From: Spirochaetes bacterium GWB1_60_80
GTDB lineage: Bacteria; Spirochaetota; Spirochaetia; Treponematales; UBA12059
Reading direction: 5' to 3'
Length of the DNA: 64,000 nucleotides
NCBI GenBank assembly: GCA_001829185.1
Contig: MIAR01000035.1
Location: forward strand, 84,579 to 148,578
Shown here: positions 1-9,498 of the stretch, piece by piece
How positions within the stretch are numbered: the stretch's first letter is position 1
Layout: the number at the start of each line of letters is the position of its first letter
The notes under the pieces: generated by a model
What the model saw: the letters and a program-made list of their open reading frames with translations, nothing else
Databases searched by the model: none
What the model was told of the DNA's origin: nothing
Translations under genes and position numbers: made by a program

Positions 1-3000
1 CCTTCGAGTCCAATGGCCGCCTGCTGGACTATTCGTCGTTCGATACCGGCGGAGTCCACGGCGCCACCGACCCGCGCCGCGTCACGGCCTTCATCTTCTC
101 CGACCGCGGCCTGTACCGGCCGGGCGACAGCGCCCATTTTGGCTTGGCGCTCAAAGCCGGCGACTGGACCATCGACCTCGACGGCACGCCGCTGGAGTGC
201 GTCGTAACCGACCCACGCGGCGCCGAGGTTTTTACCAAGCGTTTCCGCATGGCCCCAGGCAGTTTTGACGAAATCGAGTTTACCACCCAGGCCTGGTCGC
301 CGACTGGCACCTATACCTTCAACCTTTATCTGATCCGCGAACGCGAATACGAGCAGCGCGTCCACCTTGGCACCCAAACCATCAAGGTGGAAGAATTCCT
401 GCCGGACACGCTGGCCGTCGAGTCGGCCTTTGAGCCGATACCGGCCGAAGGCTGGATCTCGCCGCAACGACTTTCGGCCTTGGTGCGGGTGCGCAACCTG
501 TTCGGCACGCCGGCCGTGGGCAACGAAGTGAAGGCCCAGGTCAGCCTGGCGCCCGGCTACCAGCGCTTCCGCACCTACCGCGATTACAGCTTCCTGGACC
601 CCTACGTCAAAGACGGCAGTTTCGAGGAATTCCTGGGCACAGCAACCACCGACGACCAAGGTAGCTGCCGCTTCGACATCGACCTGGTTAAATTTGAAGG
701 CGCCACCTACCAGCTGCGTTTCTATGCCGAAGCCTTTGAAAAGGGCAGCGGCCGCAACGTGTCTACCGAAAGGACGGTTTTCGTCAGCCCCTTGGCCTGG
801 CTGGTCGGCCACAAGGCGGATGGACCGCTCGGCTATATCGAGCGCGGCGCGCATCGCCAGCTTACCTTTATCGCCATCGATCCGAGCCTGCAGCGCACCG
901 AGGTCGGCGACCTAACCTTCAGCCTGACGGAACGGCGTTACGTTTCGGTCCTTGTGCGCCAGTCGAACGGCTTGTACAAATATCAGTCGGTACTGCGCGA
1001 CTACCCGCTGTCCAGCGAACAGCGCAGCATCGATGCCGGCGGACTGGAATACGCCCTGCCCACCGACCGGGCTGGCGAGTTCGAGCTGGTGGTCAGCGGA
1101 CCCGACGGCCTGGTCTACAACCGGGTGACCTTCTCGGTGGCCGGCGACACCAACATCGAGCGCAGCCTAAACCAGGCGGCTGAGCTGCAGCTGACGGCCG
1201 ACCGGACCGACGTCCAGCCGGGCGGCACCATCCGCCTGATGATCAAGGCGCCGTACGCCGGCGCCGGACTTATCACCGTGGAGCGCGACAAGGTCTACTC
1301 CCACCAATGGTTCAGGAGCGACGGACAGACCAGCGTCCAAACCGTCGCCATTCCGGCCGACCTGGAAGCCAATGGTTACATAACGGTAACATTCATCCGC
1401 GACCGCGCCTCCGCCGAGATATTCATGCCACCGATGTGCTACGGTACCATCGGCTTCTCGGTCAGCAAGGACAGCCGGACCAACGCCGTGACGCTGGTGG
1501 TGCCGGCCGAGGCCAAACCGGGCACCGACCTGCCTATTAGCTATTCCAGCCGGCTGCCGGGCCGGATCGTGGTGTACGCCGTGGACGAAGGCATCCTGCA
1601 ATTGGCCGGCTACCGGACGCCCGATCCCATCGCCTGGTTCTTCCGCAAACGCGCCTTGGAAGTGCGCACCGCCCAGATCCTCGACCTGGTGCTGCCCGAA
1701 TTCTCGGTGGCCAGCTCCCTAGCCGCCACCGGCGGCGGCGGCGACTACGACGAGCTGCTAGCCAATAACCTGAATCCCTTCAAGAGGCGCCAGCACCAGC
1801 CAGTGGTATTCTGGTCGGGTATCCTGGAAACCGGACCGGACCAGCGCACCGTCACCTACCGCGTACCCGACCACTTCAACGGCAGCCTGCGCGTCATGGC
1901 CGTCTGCGTCTCGGACCGGACCGTCGGCGCCACCGAGGAACGCCTGCTGATACGCAATAATTTCATAATCTCACCCAACCTGCCCATGGCGGCCACCCCG
2001 GGTGACGAATTCGACGTCAGCGTGACGATCACCAACAATCTGCACGGCTCTGGGCCGGATGCCTCCATCCGCCTGGACATCGCGCCTAGCCCGCACTTGG
2101 CCGTGGTGGGCGAAAACTTCCGCGACCTGCGCATCCCCGAAGGCCGCGACCAGACAGCCACCATCCGCGTCAAGGCGACCGGGCCGGTCGGAGCGGCCGA
2201 GCTGCGCTTCGCGGTCACCGCCAGCGGCGAGCGGGTGGAGCTGGCCGCCTACCTGAGCGTGCGGCCGGCCGTGCCATACCGCGTGTCCATCGCCGGCGGG
2301 GTGGTGCGCAACACCACTCGGGAAACGGCCGTGCCGCGACGGCTCTATGAAGAGTTCGCCGTCCGCGACGTATCTTACGCCTGGCTACCCATCGGCCTGG
2401 CCAAGGGGCTACGCTTTTATCTAGAATCCTTCCCCTACGGCTGCTCCGAGCAATTGGTCAGCGCCACCTGGCCCTTCCTGTACCCGTCCTTCCAGGCCGA
2501 TTTCCACTTCACTGAAGACGAAGCCGCCGCCGCCGTGGCCCGGATCGTCGGCATCCTGCAGGCGCGGCTGCGGCCGGATGGCCAGATCGGCATCTGGACG
2601 GCCTTGTCGGAACCCAACCCCTACATCACGGTCTACTGCGCCCATTTCCTAACCGACGCCGCCGCCAAGGGCCACTTTGTACCCAGCCAATTGCGGGACC
2701 GGCTCAAGCAGGCGCTCTACGAAATAGCCCGCGAAGGCGGCAACAATCCCTGGAACCTGGAGGTGCGCGCCTACGCCACCTACGTGCTGACCCTCAACGC
2801 CGAGATCACCACCAGCCTGGTGGAAGCGCTCAAACGGGATATCAGGCAGCACCGCGTGGAGGCGGAAACCTCGCTGGCCGGCCTGTATCTGGCCGGCACC
2901 CACGCCCTGCTGCGCCAGAATATCGAGGCGTCCACCCTTTTCAGCCGCATCCGGCGGGTCATGAACCGTGAAGACCACTGGTATTACATCGATTCCCTGG

Positions 3001-3788
3001 CCTACCAGTCGATCTACCTCAACATGGTGGCCCGCCACTTCCCGCAGCGCCTGCGCGACATCCAGGACGAATTGCTACTGGCCATGGCCGGCCAACTGGA
3101 AGCGCAGGCCTACACCACGCATTCCGCCAATCTGGCCCTCCTGGCTATCGACGCCTACCTCGGCACCATCGCCGACGGCGAACGCGGCACCGTCAGCGTG
3201 ACCGAGATTCTGGCCGACAACACCCGGCGGCCGCTGACCGCCAGCGAAGGCCGTCTGTCCAGCGCCACTTACTCCGCCCAGGCCGTCCGCCTGGCCATTG
3301 AGAACCGTAACAACCTGAACTTGTTCTACCAAGTAACGCAGGCCGGCTTCGACCAGGCCCCGCCGACGGCCGAAATTAAGAATGGCATCGAGGTCTACCG
3401 CGAGTTCCTCGGCGAAAACGGCCAGCCGATCAGTTCAGCGCGCCTGGGCGATACCGTACTGATTAAACTGGCGTTTCGTAGCCTGGACAACCGGACCTTC
3501 CGCGACGTGGCGCTGGTGGACCTCTTGCCAGCCGGCCTGGAAGCCGACATCGCCTCCATCCGGGCCAGCGGCAACGATTCGGCCTGGCGGCCGGATTACA
3601 TCGATATCCGCGAAGACCGCCTGGTCATCTTCGGTACCGTGACCAACACCCTAGGCAGCTTCACGTACCGGACGCGAGCCATCAATACCGGCCGCTTCGT
3701 GGTGCCGCCGCTCTTCGCCGAGGCGATGTACGACAAGTCGGCTTGGGCGCTCCGGCCGCAGGCCAACTTTGAAATAAGCCCGCCGTGA
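1..3788 (+). CDS. Bacterial alpha-2-macroglobulin, thioester type (5' end outside window)
   Basis: The open frame enters from the left edge (first full codon at base 3), so the N-terminus with any signal peptide is missing. The visible part has the family motif RGLYRPGD near its start. Further on, YGCSEQ (Cys codon at 2442-2444) fits the CxEQ thioester that covalently traps attacking proteases. The downstream part looks like the helical thioester domain followed by a C-terminal beta domain. Having CSEQ places it with the E. coli YfhM type rather than YfaS, which lacks the thioester. The protein is expected in the periplasm or on an envelope lipid anchor as a protease trap. Its stop overlaps the pbpC start (GTGA), matching the known yfhM-pbpC pairing in which the trap is thought to guard a wall-repair synthase. 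The frame is intact to its stop. Confidence 0.93.
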   Translation, partial: FESNGRLLDYSSFDTGGVHGATDPRRVTAFIFSDRGLYRPGDSAHFGLALKAGDWTIDLDGTPLECVVTDPRGAEVFTKRFRMAPGSFDEIEFTTQAWSPTGTYTFNLYLIREREYEQRVHLGTQTIKVEEFLPDTLAVESAFEPIPAEGWISPQRLSALVRVRNLFGTPAVGNEVKAQVSLAPGYQRFRTYRDYSFLDPYVKDGSFEEFLGTATTDDQGSCRFDIDLVKFEGATYQLRFYAEAFEKGSGRNVSTERTVFVSPLAWLVGHKADGPLGYIERGAHRQLTFIAIDPSLQRTEVGDLTFSLTERRYVSVLVRQSNGLYKYQSVLRDYPLSSEQRSIDAGGLEYALPTDRAGEFELVVSGPDGLVYNRVTFSVAGDTNIERSLNQAAELQLTADRTDVQPGGTIRLMIKAPYAGAGLITVERDKVYSHQWFRSDGQTSVQTVAIPADLEANGYITVTFIRDRASAEIFMPPMCYGTIGFSVSKDSRTNAVTLVVPAEAKPGTDLPISYSSRLPGRIVVYAVDEGILQLAGYRTPDPIAWFFRKRALEVRTAQILDLVLPEFSVASSLAATGGGGDYDELLANNLNPFKRRQHQPVVFWSGILETGPDQRTVTYRVPDHFNGSLRVMAVCVSDRTVGATEERLLIRNNFIISPNLPMAATPGDEFDVSVTITNNLHGSGPDASIRLDIAPSPHLAVVGENFRDLRIPEGRDQTATIRVKATGPVGAAELRFAVTASGERVELAAYLSVRPAVPYRVSIAGGVVRNTTRETAVPRRLYEEFAVRDVSYAWLPIGLAKGLRFYLESFPYGCSEQLVSATWPFLYPSFQADFHFTEDEAAAAVARIVGILQARLRPDGQIGIWTALSEPNPYITVYCAHFLTDAAAKGHFVPSQLRDRLKQALYEIAREGGNNPWNLEVRAYATYVLTLNAEITTSLVEALKRDIRQHRVEAETSLAGLYLAGTHALLRQNIEASTLFSRIRRVMNREDHWYYIDSLAYQSIYLNMVARHFPQRLRDIQDELLLAMAGQLEAQAYTTHSANLALLAIDAYLGTIADGERGTVSVTEILADNTRRPLTASEGRLSSATYSAQAVRLAIENRNNLNLFYQVTQAGFDQAPPTAEIKNGIEVYREFLGENGQPISSARLGDTVLIKLAFRSLDNRTFRDVALVDLLPAGLEADIASIRASGNDSAWRPDYIDIREDRLVIFGTVTNTLGSFTYRTRAINTGRFVVPPLFAEAMYDKSAWALRPQANFEISPP

Positions 3789-6172
3789 CCAAACGCCGAC
3801 GCTGGCTGCTGGCGGGAGGGCTGCTCCTGCCGCCGCTGGCTTTGATCGCGGCTCTCGCCTGGCAGGTCCTTTCCCAGCCGCTGGTGGAGCCGGCGGCCAG
3901 CTCGGTGGCCTGGCTGGATCGCTCCGGCCGGCTGATGCACATCTTCCAGAACGTCGAGCAGCGCTACCGCTTGGTCCTGCCCCTGGCCGACTTCCCGCCC
4001 CGCCTGGTGGAGGCGGTACTGCTACAGGAAGATCGCTTCTTTTACGGCCACGGCGGCGTAAACCTGGCGGCGCTATGGCGGGCCTTCGACGAAACTTTCA
4101 TCAAGCGCCACCGGCGCGTCGGCGCGTCGACCATCACCATGCAGGTGGCCCGCTTGAGTTACCGGCTGCGCACCCGGACCATTCCCGGCAAGCTCTGGCA
4201 GATCGGCCTGGCCATCGCCATGGAAGCGTTCTATACCAAGCAGGAAATTCTGGAAGCCTACCTCAACCTGGCGCCGCTCGGCGGCAACATCGAAGGCTAC
4301 GGCACCGCCGCCTGGTATTACTTCGGCCGGCCGGCGCGCGACCTGACGCTAAGCGAGCTGTTGCTGCTGGCGGTGGTGCCGCAAAATCCGGTGGCCCGTG
4401 CCCCGCTGGACCGGTCAGTCCCCTCGGATAGCCTGGCCGCCCGCCAAGCACTGTACACAGCCTGGTTGGAACAGCATCCCGAAGACGCCCCCTACGCCAG
4501 CGCCATGGAACTGGCCCCCGCCATCCTGGGCCGCTTCCCCTATCGGGCGCTGCACTTCAACGAGTACTTGCGGCTCAACCCCGAGCAGGCGCCGCGTCGG
4601 GCCGGCGCGCCGGAAGGCGGCGCCCGCACCAGTCTGGACCTCGGCCTGCAGACCCTTTGCGAAGAGCGACTGGCCGCCTACATCACCAGCAACCGCGGCT
4701 GGGGCCTCAACAATGCCGCCGTGCTGCTGGTCGACCATACCAGCCTGGAAGTACTGGCGACCATCGGCTCGGCCGATTACTACGACAGCGCCATCCAGGG
4801 CATGGTCAACGGCGCGGCCGCCCGCCGCTCGCCGGGGTCGACCCTCAAGCCCTTCATCTACGCCTTGGCCATCGACCAAGGACTGATCCATCCCGAGACT
4901 ATGCTGCGCGACAGCCCCCTGACCTTCAGCGAATACACGCCGGACAACTACCATGGCGAATTCAAGGGTCCCGTCAAGGCCTGGCGGGCGTTAACGGACA
5001 GCCGCAACATTCCGGCCATCTACCTGGCCGAACGACTGAACGAACCCGACCTATACGGCTTGCTGGAAGGCGCCGGTGTTCCCAAGCTCAAAGGACGCGA
5101 CCACTACGGCCTATCTTTGGTTCTGGGCAGTGCTGAATTGTCCATGATGAAACTGGCCGAGCTGTACGCCGGCCTGGCCAATCAGGGAACGCTGCGGCCG
5201 CTGCGCTTCGTCCCGGCCGACACGGAAACCGGCCCGGCGCCAGCTCCGGTCAGCCGGCCCCAACTGTGCTCGCCGGCCGCCGCCTGGGTTACCCTGCGCA
5301 TGTTGGAGCGCAATCCCGCGCCCGATGCCACGCGTCCCTCGGAAAGTCGCGCCGTGCCAGTCGCCTACAAAACCGGCACCTCCATCGGCTTCAAGGACGG
5401 CTGGGCCGTCTCGGTTTTCGACCGCTATGTACTATGCGTCTGGGTGGGTAATTTCTCGGGAGAAGGCAACAGCGCTTTCGTCGGGCGGCTGATGGCCGCG
5501 CCCTTGATGTTCGGCATCATCGACGCCCTGCTGCAGCGCCTGCCAGCGGGACAAGCGCTGCCGACGCCCAGGCCGCCGGAAGGAGTCAGCCGGGTAGCTG
5601 TCTGCGCCGTCAGCGGCAGCCTACCAGGCCCCCACTGCCAACGCCTGATCGAAACCTGGTTCCTGCCGGGCGTATCGCCGATCGCCACCTGCGTCATCCA
5701 CCGCCAGGTCCATATCGACACCCGCACCGGCTATCGCAGCGCCAGCGCCAGCGGCCCGCATATCCGCAGCGAAGTCCGCGAATTCTGGCCCAGCGACTTG
5801 CTCAGCCTCTTCGAGCGCGCCGGCCTGCCGCGCCTGCCGCCGCCGCCCTGGCCGCCGGACGAGGACGGCCAAACCGGCCAACCCGACGGCTTTCCGCCGA
5901 CTATCCTGTCACCGTTGGCCAATACCACCTACATCATCCCGCCGACGACAGCGCGTTACCGGCAACTGGTGCTAGTAGCCTCGGCCGATGCCGACGCCGG
6001 CGAGCTGTTCTGGTTTGCCAATAGCGAGTTCCTGGGGCGGGCGGCGCCTTCGGCCAGCCTCCTGTGGGAACCCGAGCCGGGCGCGTACGATCTGACCGTG
6101 GCGGATGCCCGCGGCCGCTCGGCCAGTTGTCGCCTCAGCGTCAGCGCCACGCCGCCGCCGGCCGAGCCGTAA
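3785..6172 (+). CDS. pbpC: Penicillin-binding protein 1C (bifunctional transglycosylase/transpeptidase)
   Basis: This 795-residue class A PBP has one N-terminal membrane anchor (about residues 7-29). Next comes a GT51 glycosyltransferase domain with LLQEDRFF (catalytic Glu about residue 82) and GASTITMQVARL. The transpeptidase domain has SxxK as STLK (Ser about 352), SRN and KTGT (Lys about 529). The C-terminal 90 residues resemble the BiPBP_C beta domain typical of PbpC. It polymerises and cross-links peptidoglycan on the outer face of the inner membrane. The GTG start at 3785 overlaps the preceding stop, so the two genes are probably translationally coupled. The length is normal for PbpC and all catalytic motifs are present. 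Confidence 0.95.
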   Translation: MTKRRRWLLAGGLLLPPLALIAALAWQVLSQPLVEPAASSVAWLDRSGRLMHIFQNVEQRYRLVLPLADFPPRLVEAVLLQEDRFFYGHGGVNLAALWRAFDETFIKRHRRVGASTITMQVARLSYRLRTRTIPGKLWQIGLAIAMEAFYTKQEILEAYLNLAPLGGNIEGYGTAAWYYFGRPARDLTLSELLLLAVVPQNPVARAPLDRSVPSDSLAARQALYTAWLEQHPEDAPYASAMELAPAILGRFPYRALHFNEYLRLNPEQAPRRAGAPEGGARTSLDLGLQTLCEERLAAYITSNRGWGLNNAAVLLVDHTSLEVLATIGSADYYDSAIQGMVNGAAARRSPGSTLKPFIYALAIDQGLIHPETMLRDSPLTFSEYTPDNYHGEFKGPVKAWRALTDSRNIPAIYLAERLNEPDLYGLLEGAGVPKLKGRDHYGLSLVLGSAELSMMKLAELYAGLANQGTLRPLRFVPADTETGPAPAPVSRPQLCSPAAAWVTLRMLERNPAPDATRPSESRAVPVAYKTGTSIGFKDGWAVSVFDRYVLCVWVGNFSGEGNSAFVGRLMAAPLMFGIIDALLQRLPAGQALPTPRPPEGVSRVAVCAVSGSLPGPHCQRLIETWFLPGVSPIATCVIHRQVHIDTRTGYRSASASGPHIRSEVREFWPSDLLSLFERAGLPRLPPPPWPPDEDGQTGQPDGFPPTILSPLANTTYIIPPTTARYRQLVLVASADADAGELFWFANSEFLGRAAPSASLLWEPEPGAYDLTVADARGRSASCRLSVSATPPPAEP

Positions 6173-6229
6173 ACGACTAGGTGACCAAACCCACCCGCCT
6201 CCCCCGCTTTGACAATTGTGGTAAATTTG

Positions 6230-6268
6230 GAAGTGTTGAAAAGCCGCATTCGCGTTTTTCAACACCCT
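6230..6268 (+). repeat. Partial copy of the 137-bp repeat (3' hairpin only)
   Basis: The 39 bases match the right-hand hairpin of the full repeats at 14989, 16820, 35672 and 58586: GTGTTGAAAA, a GC-rich loop, then TTTTCAACAC. The bases just upstream (from about 6211) resemble the repeat's centre only weakly. The CCTG end and flanking YTAG are lost (CCCTATTAACAG). It lies between pbpC and the ABC-F gene and looks like a decayed remnant. Confidence 0.8.
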
Positions 6269-6333
6269 ATTAACAGCCACCCCCCATTCCGGGTAGGATT
6301 CGCCACTCGATTCCTGCGCTCCCGGAGGCCTAG

Positions 6334-7950
6334 ATGATTACCCTGTCCAAGGTGAAGCTGGGCTACGGCGGCCGCGTCCTGTTCCAGGATGGCGACCTGC
6401 TGGTCCGGCCCGGTGACCGCATCGGTCTGGTCGGTCCCAATGGCGCCGGCAAGACCAGCGTTTTTCGGCTGATGGCCAGCCTAGAGCAAGCCGACTCCGG
6501 CGAGGTCATCGTTACCCCCGGCACGGTCATCGGCTACTTCTCTCAGGACGTCGGCGAAATGTCCGGCCGCAGCGTCATGGACGAAGCGCTGGCCGGCGCC
6601 GGCCTGGTCCACGAGCTGAGCAAGGAACTGGCCGCTATCGAGCAGCGCATGGCCGACCAGTCGCTACCGCCACTCTCCGGGCCAGAACTGGACCGCTATG
6701 GCCACCTCCAGACCGAGTTCCTGCACCTGGACGGCTATGGCCTGGAGACGCGAGCCGAGGCCATCCTGACCGGCCTGGGCTTCGCCGAGCGGCGCTGGCG
6801 GGAGCCGGTCGAGAACTTTTCCGGCGGCTGGAAGATGCGCATCGCCCTGGCCCGCATCCTGTTGCTCTCTCCGCACGTCCTCTTGATCGACGAGCCAACC
6901 AACCACCTCGACCTGGAGACCATCGTCTGGCTGGAGTCCTGGTTGTACGCTTTTGATGGCGCCATCGTCATGACCAGCCACGACCGCGAGTTCATGACCC
7001 GGCTGTGCTCGCGCACCGTCGAGGTGGCCCAAGGTGCGATTACCAGCTATGCCGGCGACTACGACTTCTACCTGCGCGAGCGCGAACTGCGCCGCGAGCA
7101 GCTGATCGCCGCCCACAAGCGCCAACAAGCCTCGCTGGCCAAGGATGAAGAATTTATCGCCCGCTTCGCCGCCCGCGCCTCGCACGCCGCCCAGGTGCAG
7201 TCGCGCATCAAGTCCATCGGCAAGATCGACCGCATCGAGCTGCCGCGCGAGGCCAAGACCGTCAAGTTCGAATTCCCCCCGGCCAGGCGCTCCGGCGACG
7301 TGGCCATCGAGCTCAAGGACCTAGCTAAGTCCTGGCCGCAGGACGATGGCAGCCTGCTGCCGGTCTTTTCCGGCGTCAGCGCCATCGTGGCCCGTGGCGA
7401 CAAAATCGCCGTGGCCGGCGTCAACGGCGCCGGCAAGTCCAGCTTGCTTAAAGTGCTGGCCGGCCAGACCGCCGCCAGTAGCGGTAGCTGCCAACTGGGC
7501 GCCGGCGTCCAGGTCGGCTACTTCAGTCAGTACTCAGGCGACAGCCTGAAGCGCGAGCTGACCATCTTCCAGGAACTGCAGTCGCGCCTACCCGGCGAGT
7601 CGGTCGGCTCCATCAAGAACCTCTTAGGCGCCTTCCTATTTTCCGGCGACGACAGCGACAAGCGCATCGCCGTGCTGTCCGGCGGCGAGCGCACGCGCGT
7701 CATGCTGGCTTGCCTGCTGGCCTCGCAGGCCAACCTGCTGATCCTGGACGAGCCTACCAACCACCTGGACATCGCCAGTCGCGAAGTGCTGCTGGAAGCC
7801 TTGCAGGCCTTCGACGGCACCGTCTTGATCGTCAGCCACGACCGCTACTTTCTCAAGCACCTGGTCAAGCGCGTTTTCGCCGTCGACGGTGGCGCGCTGA
7901 AAGTCTTCGAGGGTGACTACGAGTACTACCTGGAAAAAAGCGGCCGCTGA
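6334..7950 (+). CDS. ABC-F family ATPase (ribosome-associated type)
   Basis: This 538-residue soluble protein has two ABC ATPase domains in tandem and no membrane segments. Domain 1 has Walker A GPNGAGKT (about residues 34-41), signature FSGGWKMR and Walker B LLIDEPTNHLDL. Domain 2 has GVNGAGKSS, LSGGERTR and LILDEPTNHLDI. A charged linker rich in Arg, Glu and Lys joins them, as in ABC-F proteins that bind the ribosomal E site to relieve stalling or antibiotic action. GGAGG lies just upstream of the ATG. The exact subfamily (EttA, Uup, YheS or YdiF) is not decided, and there is no obvious C-terminal coiled coil as in Uup. It is probably a single-gene unit. Confidence 0.93.
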   Translation: MITLSKVKLGYGGRVLFQDGDLLVRPGDRIGLVGPNGAGKTSVFRLMASLEQADSGEVIVTPGTVIGYFSQDVGEMSGRSVMDEALAGAGLVHELSKELAAIEQRMADQSLPPLSGPELDRYGHLQTEFLHLDGYGLETRAEAILTGLGFAERRWREPVENFSGGWKMRIALARILLLSPHVLLIDEPTNHLDLETIVWLESWLYAFDGAIVMTSHDREFMTRLCSRTVEVAQGAITSYAGDYDFYLRERELRREQLIAAHKRQQASLAKDEEFIARFAARASHAAQVQSRIKSIGKIDRIELPREAKTVKFEFPPARRSGDVAIELKDLAKSWPQDDGSLLPVFSGVSAIVARGDKIAVAGVNGAGKSSLLKVLAGQTAASSGSCQLGAGVQVGYFSQYSGDSLKRELTIFQELQSRLPGESVGSIKNLLGAFLFSGDDSDKRIAVLSGGERTRVMLACLLASQANLLILDEPTNHLDIASREVLLEALQAFDGTVLIVSHDRYFLKHLVKRVFAVDGGALKVFEGDYEYYLEKSGR

Positions 7951-7998
7951 CCAGATTGGCGGGCGGGCCGCATGACCGTCGGTAGCCGCCGCGTCGCC

Positions 7999-8514
7999 CT
8001 ACTCAGCCCGATCCAAGGCCAGGCGGAACACCGACTGCAGCTGCCCGTAGCGCTCCAGCCGATCTATTTCCGCCATTCCCAGGCGTTCCAGCATGCGCAC
8101 CGAGCGGGTGTTGCGCGACTGTGTCTCGGCATACAATTCCGTCAAACCGAGGCCGTCGCGCGCCAATGCGACCATAGCCAGGGCGGCGGCGGCGGCGATA
8201 CCACGGCCCCACCAAGCCGGCAGCAACTGGTAGGACAACTCCTTCTGACCGGCGGCCTGGTAGTCATCGATGGAAATCAGGCCAAGCGCCTGGCTTGCGC
8301 CAGCCGCATCGGCCAGGCTGATGACACGGTACAAGGTGCCGGGAGCCGGTTGTAACATGGCCGCGAAGGCACAGCGGACGCGGGCCTCCGTCGCCGGCCC
8401 GCCCAGGCAAGCCCGCACAGCCGGATCCTGCCAGAGGCTTTGCACCAGCTGATAGTCGGCCGCTTGTACCGGGCGCAAGCTGACATGCGGCAGGCTAGCA
8501 GGATAAGTGGCCAT
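7999..8514 (-). CDS. GNAT-family N-acetyltransferase (RimJ/RimL-like)
   Basis: The 171-residue product has the fold pattern of the RimJ/RimL acetyltransferase group: an N-terminal VSLRPVQAADY, a middle strand GLISIDDYQAAG, an acetyl-CoA loop region around WWGRGIAAAAALA, and C-terminal SRNTRSVRMLERLGM, where the Asn-x-x-S-x-x-x-L signature is clear. It should transfer acetyl groups from acetyl-CoA to an amino group; the substrate is unknown. The ATG at 8514 lies 2 nt beyond the stop of the EamA gene, so the two are one transcript. The open frame continues upstream inside the EamA gene, but that part has no protein character. Confidence 0.85.
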   Translation of the reverse strand: MATYPASLPHVSLRPVQAADYQLVQSLWQDPAVRACLGGPATEARVRCAFAAMLQPAPGTLYRVISLADAAGASQALGLISIDDYQAAGQKELSYQLLPAWWGRGIAAAAALAMVALARDGLGLTELYAETQSRNTRSVRMLERLGMAEIDRLERYGQLQSVFRLALDRAE

Positions 8515-8516
8515 GA

Positions 8517-9431
8517 CTACTTGGCCGTGGCGGGCGGCAGCGGAGCTACTGGCGCGTTGCCGCCTGGCGCCGCCTTCCGTCGCGCCGCCACCAGTCCGGT
8601 GCCGGACAGCACCAGCGCCGCGCCGACTAGCGCCGCCCACGACAGCTTGGCGTCGAAGAACAGGAATTCCCACAGAAAGGCAAAAGCCGGAATCAGCAGC
8701 GTCACCGACAGGGCGGCCGTGACGCCGGCGCTGGCTATAAGCCGGAAGTAGATCAGGTAGGCCAAGGCGCTGCACAGCAAGGCAAAGCCGACAGCCAGTA
8801 GCCAGGCCTGGGCCGGCACCGGCCCGGGCGGGGGCAACAGCAGGGCGAAGGGCAGCAGGCTTAGGCCGGCGAAGAGCAAGCTGACCGCGGTCATGGCACG
8901 CGGCGCCACGCCGGAGGCCCAGCGTTTGATGTAGGAACCCGAGAAGCCGTAACAAGCCGTGGCCAGAATGCAAGCGCCCACCGCCAGCGGGTCGGGCACG
9001 GCCGAGAGGCCAGCGCCGCGCAAGGCGATCAGCGCCACCCCGGCGATGCCCAAGGACAGGCCCAACGCCTTGCGCAGCGTGAAGCGGTCAGCCAGCAGCA
9101 GGGCGGCGAATACCGCGCCCCATAGCGGCGTCAGCGCGTTGACGATGGCCGGCACGGCGGCCGGCAGGCGCAGCGCCGCGAAAGAATAGAGAGCAAAGGG
9201 AATAGCCGAGTTGACCACGCCGACAATCAGGTAGTGGCGCCAGTTCCGACGCCAGTCCAGCCTGGTCCGCAGCAGCCAAAAAACCGCCACCAAGAATACG
9301 CCGGCCACCAGAGTCCGCGTCGTGGCGGTGACCACCGGCCCCAGAATGGGCGCTAGCGCGCGCATGAAGATAAACGAAGCGCCCCAGATGGCCGCCAGCA
9401 GTACCAGCAGAACAGCGTCCTTGAATGACAT
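8517..9431 (-). CDS. EamA/DMT-superfamily transporter
   Basis: The 304-residue product is almost entirely hydrophobic, with about ten membrane helices in two repeated EamA halves. The opening stretch (LVLLAAIWGASFIFMR) and RTLVAGVFLVAVFW are typical of drug/metabolite exporters. The second half carries AYLIYFRLIASAGVTAA and LSGTGLV, also typical. The start at 9431 is preceded by GGAGGTTACC, a strong ribosome site; the longer frame to 9494 lacks one. The substrate cannot be told from sequence. It is co-transcribed with the acetyltransferase gene that follows. Confidence 0.88.
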   Translation of the reverse strand: MSFKDAVLLVLLAAIWGASFIFMRALAPILGPVVTATTRTLVAGVFLVAVFWLLRTRLDWRRNWRHYLIVGVVNSAIPFALYSFAALRLPAAVPAIVNALTPLWGAVFAALLLADRFTLRKALGLSLGIAGVALIALRGAGLSAVPDPLAVGACILATACYGFSGSYIKRWASGVAPRAMTAVSLLFAGLSLLPFALLLPPPGPVPAQAWLLAVGFALLCSALAYLIYFRLIASAGVTAALSVTLLIPAFAFLWEFLFFDAKLSWAALVGAALVLSGTGLVAARRKAAPGGNAPVAPLPPATAK

Positions 9432-9498
9432 GGTAACCTCCACCGCCCTACTATAACCCAGATCGGCCAATTCGGGCCACCGAAATCCGGACAAGCAA

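Noticed and set aside
8515..8973. N-terminal extension of the acetyltransferase frame
   Set aside because: The extension lies wholly inside the EamA gene and has no domain. The ATG at 8514 gives a normal-length protein.
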